Assembly (NCBI GenBank): GCA_965119715.1 | Contig: OZ221969.1 | Location: forward strand, 1,116,001-1,180,000 | From: JASBYZ01 sp029983705 | GTDB lineage: Bacteria > Actinomycetota > Coriobacteriia > Coriobacteriales > JAEZZM01 | DNA length: 64,000 nt | Direction: 5' to 3' | Shown here: positions 24,785 to 32,417 of the stretch, piece by piece | Position numbering within the stretch: the first letter of the stretch is position 1 | Layout: the number at the start of each line of letters is the position of its first letter | Notes under the pieces: generated by a model | Told to the model about the DNA's origin: nothing | The model's database searches: none | What the model saw: only the letters and a program-made list of their open reading frames with translations | Made by a program: the position numbers and the translations under genes

Positions 24785-25972
24785 ATGAACTTAAATAGAT
24801 TTACACAAGAAGGTAAAATCCTTGCAATAGCTGCTTGCCTTGCATGTTCGGGCTTCTTTAGCACAGCTGCTTATGCAACTGATGTTAAGGTTGATACCTC
24901 AAACATTCATGGAGAGGCCTCTGACCAAACCAAAGAGGCCTTATCAAAGGCAGAAACTGAATATAATAAGTCACAAGAGGTCTTAAAACAATACACTGAT
25001 ACCGCTGAGCAGCTTGCAGAGCAGCTTTATCAAACCCAAGATGACCTTGCAAAAACTGAGGAAGTAATAGAGGAGACTAAGAGCGAAATTCAGGTCTCAG
25101 AGCTCAAATTAAAAGACGCTCAGGGTGTCTTAAGTGAGCGTATTGCAGCAAACTATAAAACCTCTGGACTCTCTATCATTAACGTCTTACTTGGTGCCTC
25201 TGACTACAATGACTTTGTATCCCGCATTTATTACATGGGAAAAATTGAGGAATCAGACGCTGAGATAATTCAAAAGGTAAAAGATATAAAGACCTTACTT
25301 GATGAGCAAAAAACTAAGCTCGAAGCCCGTCTTGAAGATCAAAAGAAGCTTGAAGCTCAGCTCAAAAGTGATCAGGCTAAGGCAGAGGCTATCGTAGAAG
25401 AGCAGGCCAAGTATGTTGAAGGCCTTTCAGCAGATGTAAAAGCTCTTTATGAGAAAAAAGCTCAAGAAGAGGCTGCCGATAAGGAGCGTAAAGTTCAAGC
25501 TGCTTTAGCTGCCGCTGAGAAGGCAGCACGTGAAGAAGCAATTAAGAAGGCTGCTGCAGCACGAGCAAAACAGGGCGCAGCTACAAGTAGTGGTCGCGTT
25601 TCAGGTAAACCTTCACCAGATGTAGTAGCAAATGCTATGAGATATCTGGGCTCTCCATACTCATGGGGAGCAACAGGCCCTAATGCCTTTGACTGCTCAG
25701 GACTTACCTCAAGAGCCTATGCTGATGCTGGTATATCAATTCCGCACTCATCACGCGCACAATACAATTTAGTTTCTTCTAAGGGCAATTTAACTAGAGA
25801 CGTAAGTCAGTTAGTTCCGGGTGATTTAGTATTTTATTACAGCCCGGTAAGCCATGTTGGAATCTATATTGGTAACGGGAAGATCGTCCATTCACCAACC
25901 TTTGGACAAACCGTACGTGTTGATAACGTAAATGTATGGGGTGCCTTTGTTGGTGGCGGAAGCGTCTTATAA
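24785..25972 (+). CDS. Secreted coiled-coil NlpC/P60 peptidoglycan endopeptidase (copy 2)
   Basis: This 395-residue protein is a tandem paralogue of the preceding gene. The signal peptide is ILAIAACLACSGFFSTAAYA. The PcsB-like coiled coil contains IINVLLGASDYNDFVSRI, nearly the same motif as copy 1. The Ala-rich stalk is shorter. The NlpC/P60 domain has AFDCSGLTSRAYADAGI and SHVGIYIGNGKIVHSP. The gap of 7 bases and weak ribosome site (AAGG) suggest coupled translation. Differences lie mainly in stalk length and the substrate loop, so the two may act on different septal sites. Confidence 0.92.
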   Translation: MNLNRFTQEGKILAIAACLACSGFFSTAAYATDVKVDTSNIHGEASDQTKEALSKAETEYNKSQEVLKQYTDTAEQLAEQLYQTQDDLAKTEEVIEETKSEIQVSELKLKDAQGVLSERIAANYKTSGLSIINVLLGASDYNDFVSRIYYMGKIEESDAEIIQKVKDIKTLLDEQKTKLEARLEDQKKLEAQLKSDQAKAEAIVEEQAKYVEGLSADVKALYEKKAQEEAADKERKVQAALAAAEKAAREEAIKKAAAARAKQGAATSSGRVSGKPSPDVVANAMRYLGSPYSWGATGPNAFDCSGLTSRAYADAGISIPHSSRAQYNLVSSKGNLTRDVSQLVPGDLVFYYSPVSHVGIYIGNGKIVHSPTFGQTVRVDNVNVWGAFVGGGSVL

Positions 25973-25995
25973 TTATCGCTAAACAAAAAATTAGT

Positions 25996-26035
25996 AAGGC
26001 AGAGTGTCTCTATAAAAGAGTAGAAGCTCTGCCTT
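25996..26035 (+). terminator. Probable terminator after the NlpC/P60 pair
   Basis: AAGGCAGAG pairs with CTCTGCCTT (9 bp) across a 22-base loop. The downstream tract (TAACTATA) is poor in consecutive T, so termination may be partial. Confidence 0.5.
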
Positions 26036-26126
26036 TAACTATATACTATAACTTTACATAAGATATATTATCACGTATATTATACAGTTTTACTATATGA
26101 ATAAAGCTTCAGTTTATAGACATGAA

Positions 26127-26163
26127 AAAACGCCTTAAAATACGAGCGATTCTAAGGCGTTTT
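26127..26163 (-). terminator. Intrinsic terminator of the thioredoxin-reductase-like gene
   Basis: AAAACGCCTTA and TAAGGCGTTTT form an 11-bp stem with a 15-base loop. Read on the minus strand the right arm continues into TTTTTT. It also reads as a rightward terminator, so it isolates the convergent genes. The rest of 25973-26210 is AT-rich with no gene. Confidence 0.8.
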
Positions 26164-26210
26164 AAGGGCCGTTAAAATTTAATTCGACCTAATACTCATG
26201 GAATTTGAGC

Positions 26211-27227
26211 TTACTTAGGATCAACTTCTTCGCCTGCGCTAAATTTGTCGCACACTGATTGAAATTCTTCACTGTGATTGCGCTTTAAGTCATTAACATA
26301 TTTTCCAGCCATGGTTGCTGCAATTGCACCATCACTTGCGGCTGTGACTAATTGACGAAGACGTTTTTGTCTAATGTCTCCGGCAACATAGAGTCCTGGA
26401 ATATCAGTTTCCATTTCATCGTTGGTAATTGCGCCGCCACCTTGATCAAGTTCAACAAGACCCTTAATAATATCTGACTCAGGAACATATCCTGTAAATA
26501 CAAAGATTCCAACTGAGCCAGGCTCAAAGTCTTCTACATAGCTCTCTTGAGTTTCTGAGTTTGTGAAATGAATCTTTTCTATCATCATTTCACCTTCAAC
26601 CTTATTTATTTTAGTATTGAAGCGAACTTCAATTTTTTCATTTTCTAATACATCGTTTGCAATACTAATTGGTGCTGAAAACTCATCACGTCTAATAATC
26701 ATGGTAACTTTTGAGGCAAACTTTGTGAGGTACTCAGCCTCTTCACATGCTGCAAAGCCTCCACCAATAACGTAAACTTCTTTATCTTTATAAAACATAG
26801 CGTCACAGGTAGCACAAAAACTTACGCCTCTACCTTTGAATTTATCCTCGTTTTCAAAACCAGCTTCACGAGGGTTTGCTCCAGTTGCTACGATTACTGA
26901 TAAAGCACTAAAGTCGCCTTGATTTGTTTTAACAGTCTTTACCAGCTCATCTTTAGAAGCTACAATCTCAGTAACCTCTGCGGTAACAAACTCACAACCA
27001 AAGTTTTCTACCTGCTGACGCATGGTTTCTATAAGTTCAGGGCCTGAGGTTTGAAGTACTCCTGGATAGTTTTCTACCTCTGAAGTAATTGAAATTTGGC
27101 CTCCAAAGAAGCCTTTTTCAATAATTAAGGTCTCAGATCTATCTCTTCCGGCATATAAACCCGCAGCTAAGCCGCTTGTTCCCCCACCAATAATTATCAC
27201 ATCATAAAGTTTATTTGTATTTGACAT
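26211..27227 (-). CDS. trxB: Thioredoxin-reductase-like flavoprotein with atypical pyridine-nucleotide site
   Basis: This 338-residue protein has a TrxB fold: FAD motif IIIGGGTSGLAAGLYAGR, redox-active CATC in FCATCDAMFY, and C-terminal GLYVAGDIRQKRLRQLVTAASDGA. In classical NADPH enzymes the second Rossmann motif reads GGGDSAxEEA and is followed by HRRxxFRA. Here they are GGGFAACEEA and IRRDEFSA, so the His, one Arg and the Asp-Ser are altered. This suggests NADH or ferredoxin dependence; ferredoxin-type thioredoxin reductases of anaerobes have degenerate motifs here. No thioredoxin gene is adjacent. ATG 27227 follows GAAGGA. A ~25-residue Lys/Glu-rich tail follows the FAD domain. Confidence 0.85.
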   Translation of the reverse strand: MSNTNKLYDVIIIGGGTSGLAAGLYAGRDRSETLIIEKGFFGGQISITSEVENYPGVLQTSGPELIETMRQQVENFGCEFVTAEVTEIVASKDELVKTVKTNQGDFSALSVIVATGANPREAGFENEDKFKGRGVSFCATCDAMFYKDKEVYVIGGGFAACEEAEYLTKFASKVTMIIRRDEFSAPISIANDVLENEKIEVRFNTKINKVEGEMMIEKIHFTNSETQESYVEDFEPGSVGIFVFTGYVPESDIIKGLVELDQGGGAITNDEMETDIPGLYVAGDIRQKRLRQLVTAASDGAIAATMAGKYVNDLKRNHSEEFQSVCDKFSAGEEVDPK

Positions 27228-27258
27228 ACCTATATCCTTCGTTCATTTCTTAATTATC

Positions 27259-27359
27259 TCAGGGAATAATAATGCCCTGAAGTTTATACTAGCTTACTTA
27301 TACCTTTCTGAAGATATTTTAGTAAGCATTATCAATTATTTTTGCTAAACTACAGGGCA
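27259..27359 (-). promoter_or_regulatory. trxB upstream region with nested inverted repeats and promoter
   Basis: On the minus strand TTACTA and TATAAG spaced 17 form a plausible promoter. TGCCCTGAAGTTTA (27273-27286) and TAAACTACAGGGCA (27346-27359) are inverted copies with one mismatch flanking it. GCTTACT (27292-27298) and AGTAAGC (27321-27327) lie inside. TCAGGG/CCCTGA (27259-27280) forms a further small dyad in the leader. These may be operator sites. Confidence 0.4.
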
Positions 27360-27380
27360 CTTCACTAATTATGTATAAAT

Positions 27381-28697
27381 TTATTTAATTTCTGGCTTAG
27401 GCTCAATAAGCTCTTCTGCTTTAGGCTGAGCTTGCTCAGTATCTGGAACAAGGGTGCTTGGACCAGGGCTTGGCAGCACAGCATTAAGAAGAATACCTAA
27501 TAAAGCTGCGGTAGCCATACCTGGGAGCACGTAGTTTCCCATTGGGATTGAGATGCCAGTGGTCTCCATACCAATACCTACAATTAAAACAGTAGCTGCA
27601 ATCATAAGGTTTTTATTTACTGAGAAATCAACCTTATTAGTTACATACATTCTCAGGCCGTTAGCTGCAATCAAACCGAAGAGTAAGAGTGAAACTCCAC
27701 CCATTACAGGTACTGGAATTGATTGGATGAGTGCACCAAGCTTTGGTACAAATCCACCAATAACGAGGGCAAATGCTCCTGCATACCAAAATACCTGGGT
27801 TGAATAAACCTTTGTTACTGACATAACACCAATGTTTTCAGCATAAGTAGTTGCTGGAGGTCCACCTAAGAAACCAGCTACAGTAGTAGCAAGACCGTCT
27901 CCAAAGAGTGATCTTGGAAGCATGCTTGTGTAGTCTTTACCAACTACCTCTCCTACTACAAGTAGGTGACCAATATGCTCAATTACCACAACAAGTGCAA
28001 CTGGGGCAATAATAATTACAGCTCCAAGATCAAAGCTTGGGTGATGTAGCTGTGGAAGACCAATCCAAGCAGCGTCAATAACTGGTTGGAAGTCTACAAG
28101 CCCTAAGAATACTGCTGCAATATAGCCAACTATTACCGCAAGAAGTACTGGAATAGTTGCAATAATTCCTTTAAAGAAGTTAGTAAAGATAATTGCTGCA
28201 GCAAGGGTAATAATAGCGGCTATAAAGCCCTTGAGAACAAAAACATCGGTTGATGAGGTAAGTGCCATCTTAACAGCAGTACCTGAAAGACCAACACCAA
28301 TTACTACGATCACTGAAGCAACTACTACAGGTGGAAGGAGCTTATGAATCCAGTCGGTTCCTGCAAACTTTAATATGACTGCAATAAGCATATATACAAT
28401 ACCGGCAGCAACGATACCTGAGAGCGCTGCATCAAGTCCAGATGCTGCTGAAACAACCAATATTGGAGAGATGAATGCAAAAGATGAACCCAGGTAGCTA
28501 GGAATTTTGCCTCGTGTTATTAAGAGGTATAAGATAGTTCCAATACCTGAACACATAATTGCAAGTGATGGTGATAAACCGGTAAGGATTGGTACCAATA
28601 CCGTTGCACCAAACATTGACATCACGTGCTGAATACCAAGTGGTATTGCACGCGCAACTGGCACTCGATCATCGACGCCAATTACTTCTCTTTCCAA
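27381..28697 (-). CDS. uraA: NCS2-family uracil/xanthine permease (UraA-like)
   Basis: This 438-residue transporter has ~14 hydrophobic segments. It has GIQHVMSMFGATVLVPILTGL near the N-terminus, a hallmark of nucleobase-ascorbate transporters, AVALVVVIEHIGHLLVVG with the conserved Glu of TM8, and GGPPATTYAENIGVMSVTKVYS in TM10. The AENIG motif is that of uracil transporters. I chose TTG 28697, preceded by AAAGGAGG at ideal spacing. Longer in-frame starts would run into the terminator hairpin of the upstream permease gene. Confidence 0.9.
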   Translation of the reverse strand: MEREVIGVDDRVPVARAIPLGIQHVMSMFGATVLVPILTGLSPSLAIMCSGIGTILYLLITRGKIPSYLGSSFAFISPILVVSAASGLDAALSGIVAAGIVYMLIAVILKFAGTDWIHKLLPPVVVASVIVVIGVGLSGTAVKMALTSSTDVFVLKGFIAAIITLAAAIIFTNFFKGIIATIPVLLAVIVGYIAAVFLGLVDFQPVIDAAWIGLPQLHHPSFDLGAVIIIAPVALVVVIEHIGHLLVVGEVVGKDYTSMLPRSLFGDGLATTVAGFLGGPPATTYAENIGVMSVTKVYSTQVFWYAGAFALVIGGFVPKLGALIQSIPVPVMGGVSLLLFGLIAANGLRMYVTNKVDFSVNKNLMIAATVLIVGIGMETTGISIPMGNYVLPGMATAALLGILLNAVLPSPGPSTLVPDTEQAQPKAEELIEPKPEIK

Positions 28698-28734
28698 AAG
28701 AGCCTCCTTTGTTAGATCCGTACGCTTACAGTAA

Positions 28735-28758
28735 AAAAGCCTTGTTTCCAAGGCTTTT
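28735..28758 (-). terminator. Intrinsic terminator between the two NCS2 permease genes
   Basis: AAAAGCCTTG pairs with CAAGGCTTTT around a tetraloop. On the minus strand it ends in a T-run. It lies 16 bases after the stop of the upstream permease and 37 before the uraA start, so uraA is expressed by readthrough or from a promoter I could not find. Confidence 0.85.
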
Positions 28759-28774
28759 AATCAAATTATGTTCC

Positions 28775-30094
28775 TTACAAAATGAAGGAAATCAAAAACG
28801 CGAGAGCGGCTACCCACATCAAAATGCTGACGTCTCGAGCCTTTCCGGTAAATATTGAAACCAGTACATAGCAAATAAAGCCAAGACCAATACCAGTTGC
28901 AATAGAGTAAGTAAATGGAATACCAATGATGGTGAGGAATGCTGGGAGACCTTCTTGAACGTCTGACCAGTTAATAGTTGCTACTGCACTCATCATTAAA
29001 TAACCTACAAATACCAAAGCTCCGCAGGTTGCAGCACCTGTAACCATTGCAATAAATGGTGAGAGGAAGGCTGCAAGTATAAATAAGATACCAATTACGA
29101 TATTAGATAGACCAGTGCGTGCACCGTCAGCAGCACCAGCTGTTGATTCAACAAAGGTGGTAATTGATGATGCACCCATAAATCCACCAACTGCAGCAGC
29201 TGCTGAGTCTACGGTTAAGATTGGTTTTGCATCTAAGAGTTCACCTTTTTGAGTAACAAAGTTTGCCTGCTTACCAACAGCCATGGCTGTACCCATGGTG
29301 TCAAAGAAGTCAGACATTAAAAGTGAGAAGGCAAAGAGAATGAGCACTGGGTTTAAAACGGTTTGAATAAGAGCAATGCCGTTTGCCTCTTGACCTGGAA
29401 CTGTTTGGAAAGGAGCTGCAAAGGTTGAGAAATCTAAACCAAAGTGTTCCCATTGAGGAAGTGGAGTTACTCCAAGTGGGATACCAATAATAGTTGCAGC
29501 TAAGATACCAAAGAGTATCTCGCCCTTAATTTTTAAAGCATAAAGTAAAGCGGTAATTGCAAGTGAGAGCACAGCTACAATTACAGCTGGCTGAGTCACA
29601 TCGCCAAAGCTTAAGATTGTTGACTCATTAGGAATAACTAAGCCTCCGCTTTTAAGACCAATAAAGGTAATAAAGAGACCAATACCGACTCCAATAGCTT
29701 GCTTAAGACCATGAGGAATTGCTTTGAGAATTGCCTCTCTCAGTCCAAAGAGCACGAGGAATAAGATTACGATACCTTCAATAAATACAACAGACATAGC
29801 AATACGCCAATCAAGTTGCATGTCAACACAAAGTGCGTATGCAACCATTGCGTTGATTCCCATTCCGGATGCAAGTGCAATAGGTCTATTAGCGATAAGA
29901 CCCATTAAAATTGTCATGAGCGCTGCACCAAAACAGGTGGCTGTAAGAGCTGCAGTAAATGGGATACCAGCAGCGCCGAGTATAGCAGGGTTTACAGCAA
30001 TAATATATGCCATAGCTAAAAATGTTGTAAAGCCTGCTCTAATCTCTGTTCCTACAGATGATCCACGCTCACTTATGTGGAAAAACTTGTCCAT
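28775..30094 (-). CDS. NCS2-family purine permease (AzgA-like; adenine/guanine/hypoxanthine)
   Basis: This 439-residue transporter is of the AzgA/PbuG subfamily, distinct from the UraA group. It has the beginning GTEIRAGFTTFLAMAYIIAVNPAIL, ASGMGINAMVAYALC, LLMSDFFDTMGTAMAVGKQA with the substrate-site Asp, and SSITTFVESTAGAADGARTGL. It imports adenine, guanine or hypoxanthine by symport. It lies downstream of dut (23 bases), in one unit with nrdR and dut, so nucleotide metabolism is grouped here. Confidence 0.92.
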   Translation of the reverse strand: MDKFFHISERGSSVGTEIRAGFTTFLAMAYIIAVNPAILGAAGIPFTAALTATCFGAALMTILMGLIANRPIALASGMGINAMVAYALCVDMQLDWRIAMSVVFIEGIVILFLVLFGLREAILKAIPHGLKQAIGVGIGLFITFIGLKSGGLVIPNESTILSFGDVTQPAVIVAVLSLAITALLYALKIKGEILFGILAATIIGIPLGVTPLPQWEHFGLDFSTFAAPFQTVPGQEANGIALIQTVLNPVLILFAFSLLMSDFFDTMGTAMAVGKQANFVTQKGELLDAKPILTVDSAAAAVGGFMGASSITTFVESTAGAADGARTGLSNIVIGILFILAAFLSPFIAMVTGAATCGALVFVGYLMMSAVATINWSDVQEGLPAFLTIIGIPFTYSIATGIGLGFICYVLVSIFTGKARDVSILMWVAALAFLISFIL

Positions 30095-30117
30095 TACTGT
30101 ACAAACCTTTCTAGAAT

Positions 30118-30564
30118 TTATTTAACACCAGATGAACCAAAACCGCTCTCTCCGCGGTCGGTCTCTGATAATTCCTCAACCTCAACTAAATCTACGAGCG
30201 CTACTTTTTGGATTACGAGCTGTGCGATTCTCTCGCCCGCTTCAAGCTCAATAGTTTTGTGCGCATCAAGATTGATTAGGATAATCTTAAGCTCGCCTCT
30301 ATAGTGAGCATCAATGAGTCCTGGGGTATTTACCAGACTCAAGCCTTTTTTAATAGCCAGTCCGCTTCTTGGTTGAACAAAGCCAGCATAGCCATCAGGT
30401 ATTTCAATAGCAAGACCAGTAGAAACGAGTTTGCGCTCAAAAGGCTTTAAGCTCACTGGCTCGCTTGCACGTAAATCAAGTCCTGCATCTCCTCTGTAGG
30501 CATACTGAGGAAGCTCGACAGACTTGTCTAAGCGTTTGATTTTTAAGGTAATTGAGTTGTCCAT
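30118..30564 (-). CDS. dut: dUTP diphosphatase
   Basis: This 148-residue trimeric dUTPase hydrolyses dUTP to dUMP, limiting uracil in DNA. Five family motifs are present: GDAGLDLRA, PRSGLAIKKGL, NTPGLIDAHYRGELKI (catalytic Asp), GERIAQLVIQKV and RGESGFGSSG. It begins 5 bases after the nrdR stop. Confidence 0.97.
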   Translation of the reverse strand: MDNSITLKIKRLDKSVELPQYAYRGDAGLDLRASEPVSLKPFERKLVSTGLAIEIPDGYAGFVQPRSGLAIKKGLSLVNTPGLIDAHYRGELKIILINLDAHKTIELEAGERIAQLVIQKVALVDLVEVEELSETDRGESGFGSSGVK

Positions 30565-30569
30565 ATGAT

Positions 30570-31016
30570 TTACTGTAAATTCCTTAATTCGGAGTTAAAT
30601 TCATCTAGGTCTTTAAAGTCTTTATAGACAGATGCAAACCTAACGTATGCAACTTTATCTAAATCTCTCAGGCGAATCAAGACCTGATCGCCTAAGTCTT
30701 TAGATGAGATTTCGGTTTTGAAGTTATTTCTAAGTTCTGACTCAATATCAGAAATTAAAGATTCCAAGGTCTCAATAGGAATATTTCTCTTAGCTGTAGC
30801 AGCTACAAGACCTCTAAGTAATTTGGAGCGATCAAAGGGCTCACGGTAATTATCTTTTTTGATTACGTGGATAGGAGTTTCTTCTCTGCGCTCATATGTG
30901 GTAAAACGCTCTTGGCAATTGAGACACTCTCTGCGGCGTCTAATTGCATCATTAAACTCTGTGGAGCGAGAATCAATTACCTTAGATTCCTGATGACCAC
31001 ATTTTGGGCAGCGCAT
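30570..31016 (-). CDS. nrdR: Transcriptional repressor NrdR
   Basis: This 148-residue regulator of ribonucleotide reductase genes has an N-terminal zinc ribbon (MRCPKCGHQESKVIDSR and CLNCQERFTTYE) and an ATP-cone domain (VIKKDNYREPFDRSKLLRGL) that senses ATP/dATP. It is the first gene of the nrdR-dut-permease unit. ATG 31016 follows AAGGAG. No nrd structural gene is in the window. Confidence 0.97.
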   Translation of the reverse strand: MRCPKCGHQESKVIDSRSTEFNDAIRRRRECLNCQERFTTYERREETPIHVIKKDNYREPFDRSKLLRGLVAATAKRNIPIETLESLISDIESELRNNFKTEISSKDLGDQVLIRLRDLDKVAYVRFASVYKDFKDLDEFNSELRNLQ

Positions 31017-31048
31017 AATTTAGTAACTCCTTGCTTTAGACTCACTAA

Positions 31049-31077
31049 ATTATAGCAATCAAATAGACTTTTTTAAG
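31049..31077 (-). promoter_or_regulatory. Predicted nrdR promoter with extended -10
   Basis: On the minus strand a consensus TATAAT (31054-31049) preceded by TGC forms an extended -10. TTAAAA 16 bases upstream is a weak -35. It lies 32 bases before the nrdR start. Confidence 0.65.
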
Positions 31078-31115
31078 CAGATTATGGAATTTTATCGACA
31101 AATTGTTAAATTTTT

Positions 31116-31565
31116 CTACTGAGCGTTTACATCAGGCACCTGAAGACTCTGTCCTACTGCGAGTGAAGAGCTGCTTAACTGGTTTGATTTGATTAGATAA
31201 TTAACCATATCAGAGGTGTTCATAGTATCAGGCTTGCTGCTTTGTGCTATGCTCCACAGTGTGTCACCACTTTTAACCGTAATCATTTTAGCAGGCGCTT
31301 GATCAAGTGAGGCACTGAGCTGATGTGATTGAAGATCAAAAATAAAAATAGAAAAAGCTATGATTGAGCAGAGCAGAGCCGTAATAATATAGAGCTCACG
31401 TTTGCTAATATTTGAAAGAAAAGCAAAGTAGTCATACTTGTTTTGCTCTTGAGATGCTCTAAATGTAATAAGCTCTGCGCCTTGATTTGAATATTCCTCT
31501 AAGTACGGTGCTCTCATAATCTTTAGGGCAGATGATCCATGGGTATATTGTCTTGCTTGCTTCAC
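31116..31565 (-). CDS. LysM membrane protein, YneA-like SOS division inhibitor candidate
   Basis: This 149-residue protein has a ~70-residue cytoplasmic N-terminus, one membrane helix (LYIITALLCSIIAFSIFIF) and a C-terminal LysM domain (ITVKSGDTLWSIAQSS to LAVGQSLQVPD) outside the cell. In Bacillus the LysM protein YneA, encoded divergently from lexA, blocks division during DNA damage. Here the gene is also divergent from lexA, and a LexA box sits in its promoter. The long N-terminus differs from YneA. GTG 31565 has GGAG at 7 bases. The function is inferred from context. Confidence 0.75.
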   Translation of the reverse strand: MKQARQYTHGSSALKIMRAPYLEEYSNQGAELITFRASQEQNKYDYFAFLSNISKRELYIITALLCSIIAFSIFIFDLQSHQLSASLDQAPAKMITVKSGDTLWSIAQSSKPDTMNTSDMVNYLIKSNQLSSSSLAVGQSLQVPDVNAQ

Positions 31566-31639
31566 TGTTATCTCCTACGTCTCAAGTTCGTTTATTTAAC
31601 GCTTAGAGCATACTTGATACCTCTGACATTAATTAAAAT

Positions 31640-31653
31640 CGAACAGATGTTCT
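31640..31653. promoter_or_regulatory. LexA box 1 (CGAACAGATGTTCT)
   Basis: It matches the Gram-positive/actinobacterial SOS box CGAAC-N4-GTTC. It lies between the yneA-like promoter and its start codon. Confidence 0.85.
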
Positions 31654-31659
31654 GGTATT

Positions 31660-31688
31660 AATATACTAGAACACATGTTCTAAGTAAA
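31660..31688 (-). promoter_or_regulatory. Promoter of the yneA-like gene with LexA box 2 in its spacer
   Basis: On the minus strand TTTACT (31688-31683) and TATATT (31665-31660) are spaced 17. The spacer holds the perfect palindrome AGAACACATGTTCT at 31668-31681, so LexA binding would block RNA polymerase directly. Confidence 0.75.
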
Positions 31689-31706
31689 TACTTTTTAATA
31701 AAATTG

Positions 31707-31745
31707 CGAACATATGTTTGCCAAGTGATAAATAGTAGGTATAAT
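31707..31745 (+). promoter_or_regulatory. lexA promoter with LexA box 3
   Basis: The box CGAACATATGTTTG (31707-31720) overlaps the -35 TTTGCC (31717-31722). TATAAT (31740-31745) follows after 17 bases. This is the expected arrangement for lexA autorepression. Confidence 0.8.
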
Positions 31746-31776
31746 AAAGAAAATAATGATGATAAGGAGCGCTCCT

Positions 31777-32415
31777 GTGAAAGAACAGTTAAGTAAACGC
31801 CAGTCGCAAATATATAACTTTATTCTCTCTCAGGTGAGGACACAAGGTTACCCACCTTCTGTAAGAGAAATTGCAAGTGCGGTAGGTCTTTCTTCACCAT
31901 CTACTGTTCACTCCCACCTCTCTCAGTTAGAGAAAAAGGGATATATTAAGCGTGACCCATCTAAACCTCGTGCAATTGTTGCTTGTCAGATTGATCTTGA
32001 GGAGTCTAAGTCAAAAGATTCAAGCAGTGACTATGACAGAAACATGCTTGACCTCCCACTCGTAGGTCAGGTTGCAGCAGGAGCACCAATACTTGCAGAG
32101 CAAAATATTGAGGAGTCATTTAAGCTCCCTATAAGCCTTATTGGTGATAAGGGCTCATTTCTTCTAAAAGTTCGCGGTGAATCAATGATTGAGATTGGTA
32201 TCTATAGCGGAGATTATGTAGTTGTAGAAGAAACAAGTGATGTGAGAAACGGTGACGTTGTTGTTGCTGTTATTGACAATGAGGCAACGGTTAAGACCTT
32301 TTATAGAGAAGAAAACAGAATTAGGCTTCAGCCAGAAAACTCTAGTATGCAGCCAATATATGCAGTAAATCCAATTATTGCTGGTAAGGTCACCGCGCTT
32401 TTTAGAACTATGTAA
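31777..32415 (+). CDS. lexA: SOS repressor LexA
   Basis: This 212-residue repressor self-cleaves when stimulated by RecA filaments. The N-terminal winged helix has GYPPSVREIASAVGLSSPST and VHSHLSQLEKKGYI. The cleavage site is A101-G102 in QVAAGAPILAE, the nucleophile S136 is in RGESMIE and the general base K173 is in ATVKTFY. GTG 31777 is chosen because AAGGAG lies 7 bases upstream; the in-frame ATG at 31756 precedes that ribosome site. DUF1624-like gene starts 2 bases after the stop. Confidence 0.95.
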   Translation: MKEQLSKRQSQIYNFILSQVRTQGYPPSVREIASAVGLSSPSTVHSHLSQLEKKGYIKRDPSKPRAIVACQIDLEESKSKDSSSDYDRNMLDLPLVGQVAAGAPILAEQNIEESFKLPISLIGDKGSFLLKVRGESMIEIGIYSGDYVVVEETSDVRNGDVVVAVIDNEATVKTFYREENRIRLQPENSSMQPIYAVNPIIAGKVTALFRTM

Positions 32416-32417
32416 TT

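Noticed and set aside
29724..30125. A 133-codon open frame opposite the purine permease
   Set aside because: It is a shadow of membrane-protein codon bias on the other strand.
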